Positions 22,016-33,800 of a DNA stretch of 64,000 nucleotides are shown here, in pieces. Source of the stretch: Sipunculus nudus. Taxonomy: Eukaryota > Annelida > Sipuncula > Golfingiida > Sipunculidae. The notes under the pieces are model-generated. The model was not told the origin of the DNA. It made no database searches and saw only the letters and a program-made list of their open reading frames with translations. The DNA lies in NCBI GenBank assembly GCA_026874595.1, contig CM049306.1:8924519-8988518 (forward strand), read 5' to 3'. Every line of letters begins with the position of its first letter. Position 1 is the stretch's first letter. The translations under genes were made by a program, and so were the position numbers.

Positions 22016-25000
22016 TTTTTTAGCTCAGCTTACTGTAAGTCATCTGAGCTATAGCGATCACTCTTTGTCTGTCGTCCGTCCGACCGTCCGGCCGTTCGGC
22101 CGTCTGTCCGTTAACAAGGCACAAATTGTAACCACTGGACCTGGAATCTTCATACTTTACATCCAGAGAGGTCCATGAAAAATCTCCTTTGAAACCTGGA
22201 ATTAGGTCTCTGTTACCCATATCCTTCGAGCTATGGGGCCCCAAAGTACCCCCCCCCCAGAATAGTAAAAAATTTCATACAAAAACTTCAATATCTGATT
22301 AACTACATCACTGATGGTCATGATTTTTGGCATACATATTGATCATGGGATGTTCCATCAGTTCCTGCAGACTGGTGGCGCCACCTGTATTTTTTGATTT
22401 TTTACGAATTTTTTTCTCTATTTTTGAGACCTTTAGAAATGTGGACATCTGTTAACAGGGCACAAATCGTAAAGACTGGACCTAGAATCTTCATTCTTGA
22501 AATTCTGAGAGACCTATGAAAAGTCTCCATTGAAACCAGAAATTAGGCCTCTATTACCCATATTTTTTGAGCTATGGGGCCCCAAAGTACCCCCCAGAAT
22601 AGTAAAAAATTTCATACAAAAACTTCAATAACTCATTAACTACATCACTGATGGTCATGATTTTTGGCATACATATTGACCATGAGATGTTCCATCAGTT
22701 CCTGCAGACTGGTGGCGCCACCTGTATTTTTCAATTTTTTACGAATTTTTTTCTCTATTTTTGAGACCTTTAGAAATGTGGACATCTGTTAACAGGGCAC
22801 AAATCGTTAAGACTGGACCTAGAATCTTCATTCTTGAAATTCTGAGAGACCTATGAAAAGTCTCCATTGAAACCAGAAATTAGGCCTCTTTTACCCATAT
22901 TCTTTGAGCTATGGGGCCCCAAAGTACCCCCCAGAATAGTAAAAAATTTCATACAAAAACTTCAATAACTCATTAACTACATCACTGATGGTCATGATTT
23001 TTGGCATACATATTGATCATGAGATGTTTCATCAGTTTCTGCAGACTGGTGGCGCCACCTGTATTTTTCAATTTTTTTATGAATTGTTTTCTCTATTTTT
23101 GAGACCTTTAAAAATGTGAACATCTGTTAACAGGGCACAAATCGTAAAGACTGGACCTAGAATCTTCATTCTTGAAATTCTTAGAGACCTATGAAAAGTC
23201 TCCATGGAAACCAGAAATTAGGTCTCTGTTACCCATATCCTTCGAGCTATGGGGCCCCAAAATACCCCCCAGAATAGTGAAAAATTTCATAAAAAAAACT
23301 TCAATGTCTGATTAACTACATCACTGATGGTCATGATTTTTGGCATACATATTGATCATGAGATGTTCCATCAGTTTCTGCAGACTGGTGGCGCCACCTG
23401 TATTTTTCAAATTTTTACAATTTTTTTCTCTATTTTTGAGACCTTTAAAAATGTGAACATCTGTCAACAGGGTTCAAATTGTAACAACTGGACCTAGAAT
23501 CTTCATCCTTGACACACAGGGTGACCCATGAAAAGTCTCCATGGAAACCTGAATTAAGGTCTATGTTACCAATATCCTTTGAGCTGTGGCACTCAAAAGT
23601 ACAGCTCAGAATAATAGAAAATTTGATACAAAAGCTGAAGTATCTGAACAACTAATGCAGAGATCACCATAATTGTTTGCATGGATATTGATCATGGAGT
23701 GTTTCTTGAGTTTCCGCAGCCTGGGTGCGCCACCTCTATTTTCTTTATTTTTTACGAATTTTTTTCTCTATTTTTGAGACCTTTAAAAATGTGGACATCT
23801 GTTAACAGGGCACAAATCGTAAAAACTGGACCTAGAATCTTCATTCTTGAAATTCTGAGAGGCCTATGAAAAGTCTCCATGGAAACCAGAATTCAGGTCT
23901 CTGTTACCCATATCCTTTGAGCTATGGGGCCCCAAAGTACCACCCAGAATAGTCAAAAATTTCATAAAAAACTTCAATATCTGATTAACTACATCACTGA
24001 TAGTCATGATTTTTGGCATACATATTGATCATGAGATGTTTCCTCAGTTTCTGCAGACTGGTGGCGCCACCTTTATTTTTCAAATTTTTACAATTTTTTT
24101 CTCTATTTTTGAGACCTTTAAGGATGTGAACATCTTTTAAAAGGGCACAAATGGTAAAGACTGGACCAAGAATCTTCATTCTTGAAATTCTGAGAGACCT
24201 ATGAAAAGTCTCCATGGAAACCAGAAATTAGGTCTCTGTTACCCATATCCTTCGAGCTATGGGGCCCCAAAGTACCCCCCAGAATAGTAAAAAATTTCAT
24301 ACAAAAACTTCAATATCTGATTAACTACATCACTGATGGTCATGATTTTTGGCATACATATTGATCATGAGATGTTCCATCAGTTTCTGCAGACTGGTGG
24401 CGCCACCTGTATTTTTCAAATTTTTACAATTTTTTTCTCTATTTTTGAGACCTTTAAGGATGTAGTTATCTGTCAACAGGGTTCAAATTGTGTTTCATGA
24501 GTTTCTGCAGCTTGGATGCGCCACCTCTATTTTCTTTATTATTTACAAATTGTTTTCTCTATTTTTGAGAACTTTAAAAATGTGGACATCTGTTAACAGG
24601 GCCCAAATTGTAAAAACTGGACCTAGAATCTTCATTCTTGTCATGCAAGGAGGCCCATGAAAAGTGAAATTAGGTCTCTGTTACTCATATCCTTCAAGCT
24701 ATAGGACTCCAAAGTATCCCTCAGAATAATGGAAATTTTGATACAAAAGCTGAAGTATCTGAACAACTAATCCAGAGACCACCATGCTTCTTTGCATGGA
24801 TATTGACCATTAAGTGTTTTTATTAGTTTCTGCAGACTGGTGGAGCCACCTGTATTTTTTTTAAAGTTTACACATTTTTTCTCTATTTTTGAGATATATT
24901 AATGCAGACACAATCTCAGCCTGTTGGTTAATCTGTTTGATGCTGCAGTCGAATGGTTATATACTACCATTTAGATGATCAAATTTCCTTTTGCAAATCT

Positions 25001-25043
25001 CTTCCCAGTCAGCTGAGCGTCATGACCCATGGGTCACTTGTTT
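22016..25043 (+). mobile_element. AGCTCAG-family element, copy B (complete, 337-bp tandem core)
   Basis: The head is TTTTT plus AGCTCAGCTTACTGTAAGTC and ATCTGAGCTATAG, then a (GTCC/CCGTCCG)n run at about 22068-22112. The tail is AGTCAGCTGAGC, the perfect palindrome TGACCCATGGGTCA and CTTGTTT at 25038-25043. The 12 bases AGTCAGCTGAGC are the reverse complement of the canonical 5' GCTCAGCTGACT. The core differs from copy A: it is an array of units of about 337 bp. The head and tail therefore define the family while the core is exchangeable or fast-evolving, as reported for tandem-core non-autonomous elements in bivalves and for Helentron-derived repeats. No protein is encoded. Confidence 0.85.
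22105..24895 (+). repeat. Tandem array of about 8 units of 337 bp
   Basis: The landmark GAGACCTTTA (or a variant) recurs at about 22426, 22763, 23101, 23438, 23776, 24111, 24447, 24567 and 24891, giving spacings of 337, 338, 337, 338, 335, 336, 120 and 324. Each unit contains CATCTGTTAACAGGGCACAA, ACTGGACCTAGAATCTTCAT, GAGCTATGGGGCCCC and the palindrome GGTGGCGCCACC. Interior units are more alike than the last ones; the seventh is truncated to about 120 bp. Frames in the array are not conserved. Confidence 0.95.
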
Positions 25044-25841
25044 AGTCCTATTAATGCATAAATTTGTTTTACCTAACTCAAAGTGGAAACCAACAGAGTA
25101 TTTATTACATGAAGCTGAAAATTCTCTTTGTGCTTGTCTGTGTATATGCAGTTATATATATGTATGTGCATAAAGGTGAAAGGTTTGTGGATACATAAAC
25201 CAAACTGGTCATCAGGTGTGATATGAATATATGTAATTACATGCATGAGAATTGCTTTGAGTGTGATTTGCATGTTGGTTGGCCATTAATAATCATGATG
25301 TTAGAATTTATGTGCATCTTTGCATGTATGTGCTTATATAAGTGCAAAGCTATTAGTCTTGAATGCACTCCTAAAAGTCAACCCTGACAATGAATAATGT
25401 CAATTTTTTACCAGCATTAACATGCAGGCATCTCTGCAAAAAGGAAATTTAACTGCATGGTCCCGCAGCCAAATGTACACTTTTTTTCTGATAGATCTGT
25501 CCATATTTAGCATCACTTTTGGTTTCTTTATTAAGCTTGGTATGTTCTTCATGACTGGTTGTTTAATTTGCCCCACAACATCACTGTTCTGTGTGTACAT
25601 GTGTGCATGGATGGAGGATTTCATGTAGTGGTGTGAGTCATTAGCATCGTGCAACATACATACAAGCACAAAGTGAAAGTTCATGTGCATGTATATCTCA
25701 AAGAAAGGGAAATATTCAAAAGGAGCGTTATATAAGTACTTAGCTTTTATTTATATAGCATTTATATGTGGGTGTGGTAACTTTGGATTTATAAGGATCA
25801 GTTAAAGTAAGCTTTGGCACACAACAATGAAGAAAGACTGG
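25044..25841. other. Non-coding stretch
   Basis: Overlapping open frames on both strands at 25400-25690 and 25422-25628 show no recognisable domain; the plus frame is merely hydrophobic. The segment is rich in TGCATG/CATGCA-like words. Nothing further is supportable. Confidence 0.45.
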
Positions 25842-26395
25842 TACAGTCCAACCTGTCTGAACGACCACCTGTGAAATGTGGGCAACTGGCTATTATGACC
25901 ACTGGATATCAGTCCCTTTTGAAATTCTGTTATATTATCTACAGATATAACCTGTGAAATATGATACCTGGCTCTTACAGATTACGGGCAGTTTTTCCCA
26001 ACCAAAGTGATATATTGACCTGCCTAATGCAGGCACTAATTGAGCTACTCACTGACCAGCACTGACCAGTCAGTTGGTTGACCATGCGTGAAGTTGCAGT
26101 CACTTGTACCGCTGTTTGTTTTACTGGTGGACGTTTGAGAGGTCCCTGGGCCTGGAGCCCCGGCTAGGCCACGTGAATGGCCCACATGACCAAGCATGAA
26201 TTGAGGCCCCCCGAAGTTAATATTTGACCTGTGCCCATGTGGTTTGTCATTTATCTAATCAGTGTGCTATGAAAGCCGTTATTACAAAGAGTGGATAATC
26301 TATGATGTTCCTATGAAGCAAGTAATGTTAGTAACCAGTGACGTCAGCAAACAATTTTTGGTTGTCCATATGGGGGTTTGTAGCTTACATCACAG

Positions 26396-26633
26396 TTTTT
26401 AGCTCAGCTGACTATAAGTCATCAGAGCTATAGTCGTGGTCCATTGTCCGTCGTCTGTCCATCTGTCTGTCTGTCCGTCCGTCTGTCCGTCCATAAGACT
26501 GGCTCGTTTTGACACCATTGGACCTACGAATCTGAAATTTGGCATACAGTTAGATGTCCCCAAAATCTCCTACCATGCTGAAAATTGGGTCAATAGGACT
26601 TAGCTCCTTCGAGATATTAAGTAAAAACCTCAA
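26396..26633 (+). mobile_element. AGCTCAG-family head, copy C1 (5' fragment, 238 bp)
   Basis: TTTTT plus AGCTCAGCTGACTATAAGTC, a GTCC/GTCT run (26445-26495), then the start of a core unit (GGCATACAGTTAGATGTCCC). It stops at AAACCTCAA, exactly where the canonical element has a T run, and the next head begins there. No 3' end of this copy is found downstream. Confidence 0.8.
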
Positions 26634-28395
26634 TTTTTAGCTCAGCTGACTATAAGTCACCTGAGCTATAGTCGTGGTCCGTCCGTCCGTTAAACTGGCA
26701 CGTTTAAAAACCGTAAGACCTAGGAATCCAAAATTCAGCATAATGTTAGATGTCCCCAAGATCTCCTACCAAGCCGAAAACTGGGTCTTTGCGACTTCGT
26801 TCCTTTGAGAAATTTAGGAAAAACCTCAATTTTTATTAAAAACCTATTTTCACACTTCAGGACTGCCTATTATCAAAATGGCTCATCTGTTTTTCCTCAT
26901 ATTTACCATAAATATTCCTCTATATAGTTTGTATGTACATGCCAGAAATTATGTCTGTATTATATAATTTAAAAAAGTTATGGGCCCAAACATAATGCAT
27001 TTTGTAAAAAATCTGGAAAGATATTTGATCACTTCACACAAAACGGTTAAAGCTAAGGACTTTTTCCCCAGTTATTTAACTTTAATTAATAAAAATTAAT
27101 TGTATACCCAAAATTAGATCAAAATTTTAAAAATTTTTTAAAATATTAGCAAAAATAAAAAATTGGTACCTTAAATTTTGCCCAACTTTGACCATGGCAC
27201 ATTTTTTTCCTGTAACTGCTGTGGATTTAATTTTCACAGCATGTTTTTGTTAGCATTTCATCTGTTATCACTTAAAATTTGAAACCAGTTGATCAAAAAC
27301 TGTTGATTTTATTCAAGTTTTCAAGGACCATGTCACATATTATTTACATCAAGCTAGTGTTATGCAGTTTGCTAGAGCTCAGCTCCCCAGCTTCAGCTCT
27401 CAGTTCCTAAAATTTGACATACAGTTAGATGTCTCCAAAATCCCCTACCATGCCAAGAATTTGGTCACTTGGACTTAATTCCATTAGAGATTAATGAAAA
27501 ACTTTATTTTTCCATTAAAAACCCATTGTTACACAAGACTGCCTAATATCAAAACCACTGATCTGACTTTGATCATATATAATATACATATTTTTCTATA
27601 CATTCCCAATGCACATGCCAGAAATGATGTCATTATTGCGTAATTGTTTTAAGTTATGGGCCCAAACATAATGTGCTTTGTAAAAAATCAAGAAATTTAT
27701 TTACTCCCTTAACAAGAGGATTGCTGAAGCTGAAGATTTTTTTGTCAGGGATGCAACATTATTAAATCAAGATTCAATTGAATACCCAAAATTAGTTCTG
27801 AAATTTTTCAAATTTTATAAGTTATTAGTATAAATATAAAATAAGTTCCTTAAATTTTGCCCAACTTTGACCATGGCATGTTTGTTTCCTGTGAGCACTG
27901 TTGATATAATTTTCATATTATGCATACATAAGGATTTCAGCTTTTTAGTTTAGAAAGCTGAAGGAAAATGGCCAAAAATTGTAGTTTTTAATAATGTTTT
28001 TATGACACCATGTCAGAACAGGCTTTCCCAAGCCCCTCTTCAGTCACTTGTATGTTGACCTTATTGACCTTTCAGCAAATTATGCACGCTTGAGGGAGGC
28101 ATACACTGGGGCAGCCAGGCAGCTTATGGCCAGCCACAGTTGATCCAGTTGTCCAATCCAACTTATCTAGTAGTTGTCCAATCCAACTACATAACAAGAA
28201 ACTATAAATTAATAAATTTTTATTGGTTTTTAATAACAAATTAAAGAAAAATTAATAGAAAAGGAATTTGTTAGTTGTTGAGTAACAGGAAATTAACTTG
28301 CAGTTACTGATGATGTAAGAATATTGTATGGATGGATAGAATGTCAAGTATTTCAAATAACACCATGCAGTCACCTATGGTATTTTTCAGTTCAA
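26634..28395 (+). mobile_element. AGCTCAG-family element, copy C2 (two core units, no tail)
   Basis: A complete head begins at a T run inside C1. Two core units of the A type follow, about 680 bp apart (landmark TAGATGTCYCCAARATC at about 26745 and 27426). Then comes the same post-core block as copy A (GGGGCAGCCAGGCAGC, CCAGCCACAGTTGATCCAG). It is interrupted at TTCAATTTTT by the next head. Copy A has one core unit and copy C2 has two, showing change in unit number between copies. Confidence 0.8.
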
Positions 28396-29904
28396 TTTTT
28401 AGCTCAGCTGACTATAAGTCATCTGAGCTATAGTCATGGTCGGCATACAGTTAGATGTCCCCATAATCTCCTACCATGCCAAAAATTGGGTCAATAGGAC
28501 TTTGTTCCTTTGAGATATTAAGGAAAAACCTCAATTTTTTATTAGAAATCTATTTTCACACTTCAGGACTGCCTAATATCAAAACCACTCATCTGGTTTT
28601 CTTCTTATTTACCATAAATATTCCTCTATATAGTTCCTATGTACATGCCAGAAATTAAGTCAGTATTATTTAATTTAAAAAAGTTATGGGCCCATACATA
28701 ATGGACTTTGTAAAAAAATCAGGAAAGATATTTGGTCACTTAAGACCAAAAGTGTTAAAGGTAGGGACTTTTTTTTAGTAATACAACTTTAATTAATCAA
28801 AATTTAATTGTATAAATTAATTAGATCAAAATCTGTAAAAAATTTTTAAATATTGGCAAAAATATAAAATTGGTACCTTAAATTTTGTCCAACTTTGGCC
28901 ATGGCACATTTTTTCCTGTAAGTACTGTGGATTTAATTTTCACAGCATGTGCACATAAGGATTTAATCTGTTAAAATCTGAAATTTGAAAATAAAAGCTG
29001 CAAAATTAGGCTAATAATTGAATTTATTTTGGAGGCTCTTGTTGTAATCCCTTGCATTGTCAAGAAGTCCACTTTGGTGACTAGGTCATTCAGTGCAGCT
29101 CTCTCCACTGAGTTGAGCTTGATCAGGCTGTCTGCAGTTAATACCATACCACAGGGAGCCTTTTTCTCTGGCAACCCCCGCTCCCCCCCCCCCCCCCCCC
29201 ACCCCCATTCTGTTGACAGATCTGTACTATGAACTAGATGAATCTTAAAATTAACATTTTTTTCTGCAACGAGCAGTAACAACAGAGACCCCTCCCCCCA
29301 CCCACCCCTTCAATACACAGGACTAATAAACAAGATGAATCTTATAATTTTAATGTTAAATAAATTCTTTTTGATGAGACTAGGACAATTTTAATTGTTT
29401 TAAAGAAAAAAAAAATTCAGGAATTTAATCATTATATTCAAATGTGATAAATTATAAGGATCTGATGTAAGTGCTAACTGACAAGATTTAAGAAGATATA
29501 AATACTTTGTAGCATTTCATTCATATCTCTTAAAGTTGGCAGGGCCTAGGTGTGAATAACACTGTTAACTTAGTATTAAAATTAGGAATATTGGTCAAAC
29601 TTTGTTGGATTAATTTTTAACTCATATGGCCATATATTTAACTTTTGAAAACTTAATTACCTTCACACATTATTTGTCTATGAAATGTTACTTTTAAATA
29701 ACACTTAGTGTATTGGTGCATCACTAAATGGTTTAGCTCATGTCCATTATTCTATAATTTACAGAGATTCATTTTAGCAGGGCCATTTTCTCATAGCTTT
29801 TCTAATGATAATATACATGAAAACCAAAAGAAATAAAAATATTTTGCAGTTACTAATATTTTCCAAAATTCAGCTGAGGGATGTGACCCATGGGTCCCTT
29901 GTTT
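28396..29904 (+). mobile_element. AGCTCAG-family element, copy C3 (head to tail)
   Basis: The head starts at a T run, but the GTCC run is deleted: the sequence passes from CTATAGTCATGGTC directly to GGCATACAGTTAGATG. One core unit follows, then a segment absent from copies A and C2 (about 28985-29270). The tail is CAGCTGAGGG, TGACCCATGGGTC and CCTTGTTT ending at 29904. It is the only tail for three heads, so C1 and C2 lack their ends. Confidence 0.8.
29184..29202. repeat. Poly-C tract
   Basis: A run of about 17 C interrupted once by A, inside copy C3. It interrupts the minus-strand 103-codon frame as a poly-Gly stretch. Confidence 0.95.
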
Positions 29905-30830
29905 TATAACATGGGGGCTTATAGAAAGCGCATATAGTTATTAAAAATGTTTCACTTGAGAAATAAGCAGCTGCTTCCTGTCTGTGAACTTGGCCTCCGC
30001 CGTGAATTTCTGACAGAAATTATAGTTCTAAGAACTGATTTGAGATCTTTCGAAATTGCTCTATGGCATGAAAATTTGCATTTTCTGTATAAGGCCACAT
30101 TAATGGCCAGCGTGTATGCATGGTCACCAGTTGGCAATATTCAGAAGAATTGCCGTCTAGGGCTATGCAGATAAGTTGAAAAGAACCAATGAAATGAAGT
30201 ATCGTCACCTTAACTGTGGCTAACGTGCTCGTAGGAGTAAAAGCAATGATTAAATCTATTTGATGATCAATTAAGTAAAGGTTTAAAGCAAATTTGCTGA
30301 CAAAATGTGGTGATTATCATTTTCAAGGGTTACAACAGTGGTAAATGATGTGAGCGTATATTCACAAGGGATACATCTTATGTTAAAGAAACCCTGTATA
30401 AAAAAAACCCAAGGCTAAGAATCTTGTTTATAATATTAAATCCTTCATTAAATTTTCAAACATAGGTCCACCTGAATAGGTGCCCAAGATAAGTTTCTGC
30501 GTCTACAATTAATAATTTCTGACCATGTAAAGCAGACTGACACAGTGTATCATTGCCTTTGGTGTAAATGGTTTGTCGTTCTGTAAACGTTGACAAAAAA
30601 TAATCAAAACAGAGTTGTTTAAACATGTAAACATGGCAGGCCCACTATTATGCATACTCCTGTCATACATGTCATCTGAATTAGAGCAGTTCCTCAATTT
30701 TACAGAACCTTTCTAATACGACCTCAGGTCTATTACAACCACTTGTGCCCAGTTCCTTGGGTGGTCACATTAGACAGGTTTGACTGTACTTTAAAACCAT
30801 ATATATTTTCTAAGCCTCAACTTACTGAGG
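29905..30830. other. Right arm of the pogo-like element and short spacer
   Basis: Non-coding apart from short overlapping frames (29947-30208) on both strands with no recognisable content. The right TIR lies at about 30758-30786. The 30-bp minisatellite begins only about 45 bp after the TIR. Confidence 0.5.
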
Positions 30831-33800
30831 TACCTGACCACCATGGTCCATGATTACCGTGCATGGTCACCAAAATCAGCCACCTGAACACCATGGTCAC
30901 CATAATCAGCCACCTGAACACCGTGGTCACCATTATAAACTACCTGATCACCATGGTCATCATAATCAGCCACCTGATCACCATGGTCACCGAAATCAGC
31001 CACCTGAACACCATGGTCACCATAATCAGCCACCTGAACACCATGGTCATCATAATCAGCTACCTGATCACCATGGTCACCATAATCAGCTACCTGAACA
31101 CCATGGTCACCATAATCAGCCACCTGATCACAATGGTCATCATAATCAGCCACCTGATCACCATGGTCACCATAATCTGCCACCTGATCACCATGGTCAC
31201 CAAAATCAGCAACCTGAACACCATGGTCACCATAATCAGCCACCTGAACACCATGGTCATTATAATCAGCTACCTGATCACCATGGTCATCATAATCAGC
31301 CACCTGATCACCATGGTCACCATAATCAGCCACCTGATCACCATGGTCACCATAATCAGCCACCTGAACACCATGGTCACCATAATCAGCCACCTGAACA
31401 CCATGGTCACCATAATCAGCCACCTGATCACCATGGTCACCAAAATCAGCAATCTGATCACCATGGTCACCATAATCTGCCACCTGATCACCATGGTCAC
31501 CATTATCAGCCACCTGAACACCATGGTCACCATAATCAGCCACCTGAACACCATGGTCATCATAATCAGCCACCTGAACACCATGGTCATCATAATCAGC
31601 CACCTGATCACCATGGTCATCATAATCAGCCACCTGAACACCATGGTCATCATAATCAGCCACCTGATCACCATGGTCATCATAATCAGCCACCTGATCA
31701 CCATGGTCACCATAATCAGCCACCTGAACACCATGGTCATCATAATCAGCCACCTGATCACCATGGTCATCATAATCAGCTACCTGATCACCATGGTCAT
31801 CATAATCAGCAACCTGAACACCATGGTCACCATGATCAGCCACCTGAACACCATGGTCACCATAATCAGCCACCTGAACACCATGGTCATCATAATCAGC
31901 CACCTGATCACCATGGTCATCATAATCAGCTACCTGATCACCATGGTCATCATAATCAGCCACCTGAACACCATGGTCACCATGATCAGCCACCTGATCA
32001 CCATGGTCACCATAATCAGCCACCTGAACACCATGGTCACCATAATCAGCCACCTGATCACCATGGTCATCATAATCAGCCTGCTGATCGCCATGGTCAC
32101 CATAATCAGCTACCTGATCACCATGGTCATCATAATCAGCCACCTGATCACCATGGTCATCATAATCAGCTACCTGATCACCATGGTCATCATAATCAGC
32201 CACCTGAACACCATGGTCACCATGATCAGCCACCTGATCACCATGGTCACCATAATCAGCCACCTGAACACCATGGTCACCATAATCAGCCACCTGATCA
32301 CTATGGTCACCATAATCAGCCACCTGAACACCATGGTCATCATAATCAGCCACCTGAACACCATGGTCATCATAATCAGCCACCTGAACACCATGGTCAT
32401 CATAATCAGCCACCTGATCACCATGGTCATCATAATCAGCCACCTGAACACCATGGTCATCATAATCAGCCACCTGATCACCATGGTCATCATAATCAGC
32501 CACCTGATCACCATGGTCACCATAATCAGCCACCTTAACACCATAGTCACCATAATCAGCCACCTGAACACCATGGTCACCATAATCAGCCACCTGAACA
32601 CCATGGTCATCATAATCAGCCACCTGATCACCATGGTCATCATAATCAGCCACCTGAACACCATGGTCACCATAATCAGCCACCTGAACACCATGGTCAC
32701 CATAATCAGCCACCTGATCACCATGGTCACCATAATCAGCCACCTGAACACCATGGTCATCATAATCAGCCACCTGATCACCATAGTTAACATAATCAGC
32801 CTGCTGATTGCCATGGTTAACATAATCAGCCACCTGATCACCATGGTCAACATAATCAGCCTGTTGATTGCCATGGTCACCATAATCAGCCACCTGATCA
32901 CCATGGTCACAATAATCAGCCTGCTGATCACCATGGTTAACATAATCAGCCTGCTGATTGCCATGGTTAACATAATCAGCCTGCTGATTGCCATGGTTAA
33001 CATAATCAGCCTGCTGATTGCCATGGTTAACATAATCAGCCTGCTGATTGCCATGGTTAACATAATCAGCCACCTGATCACCATGGTCACCATAATCAGC
33101 CTGCTGATTGCCATGGTTTACATAATCAGCCACCTGATCACCATGGTCACCATAATCAGCCTGCTGATTGCCATGGTTAACATGATCAGCCTGCTGATTG
33201 CCATGGTTAACATAATCAGCCACCTGATCACCATGGTCACCATAATCAGCCTGCTGATTGCCATGGTTAACATAATCAGCCACCTGATCACCATGGTCAC
33301 CATAATCAGCCTGCTGATTGCCATTGTTTACATAATCAGCCACCTGATCACCATGGTCACCATAATCAGCCTGCTGATTGCCATGGTTAACATAATCAGC
33401 CTGCTGATTGCCATGGTTAACCTAATCAGCCACCTGATCACCATGGTCACCATAATCAGCCTGCTGATTGCCATGGTTAACATAATCAGCCACCTGATCA
33501 CCATGGTCACCATAATCAGCCTGCTGATTGCCATGGTTAACATAATCAGCCTGCTGATTGCCATGGTTACCATAATCAGCCTGCTGATTGCCATGGTTAA
33601 CATAATCAGCCTGCTGATTGCCATGGTTTACATAATCAGCCTGCTGATTGCAATGGTTAACATAATCAGCCCGCTGATTGCCATGGTTAACATAATCAGC
33701 CTGCTGATTGCCATGGTTAACATTATCAGCCAACTGATCTCCATGGTCACCATAATCAGCCTGCTGATCGCCATGGTCAACATAATCAGCCTGCTGATTG

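Larger units (their letters stand above)
25844..30786. mobile_element. Pogo-like TIR element, TA-flanked, interrupted by AGCTCAG elements
   Basis: The left end CAGTCCAACCTGTCT follows TA at 25842-25843. The right end, read in reverse complement, is CAGTCAAACCTGTCT and precedes TA at 30787-30788. Subterminal GACCACC and an AACTGG-type block appear at both ends in inverted orientation. The total is 4943 bp, but 26396-29904 is a nested insertion, leaving about 1.43 kb of host element. The remaining interior (25900-26395 and 29905-30700) has only short frames without DDE or CENP-B-like motifs, so it is non-autonomous. CAGT termini with a TA duplication indicate Tc1-mariner/pogo. Confidence 0.75.

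Noticed and set aside
30854-33343. 829-codon open frame on the minus strand (periodic DHGDQVADY-like peptide)
   Set aside because: Same reason: it is a by-product of the minisatellite register, and it competes with the two plus-strand frames over the same DNA.
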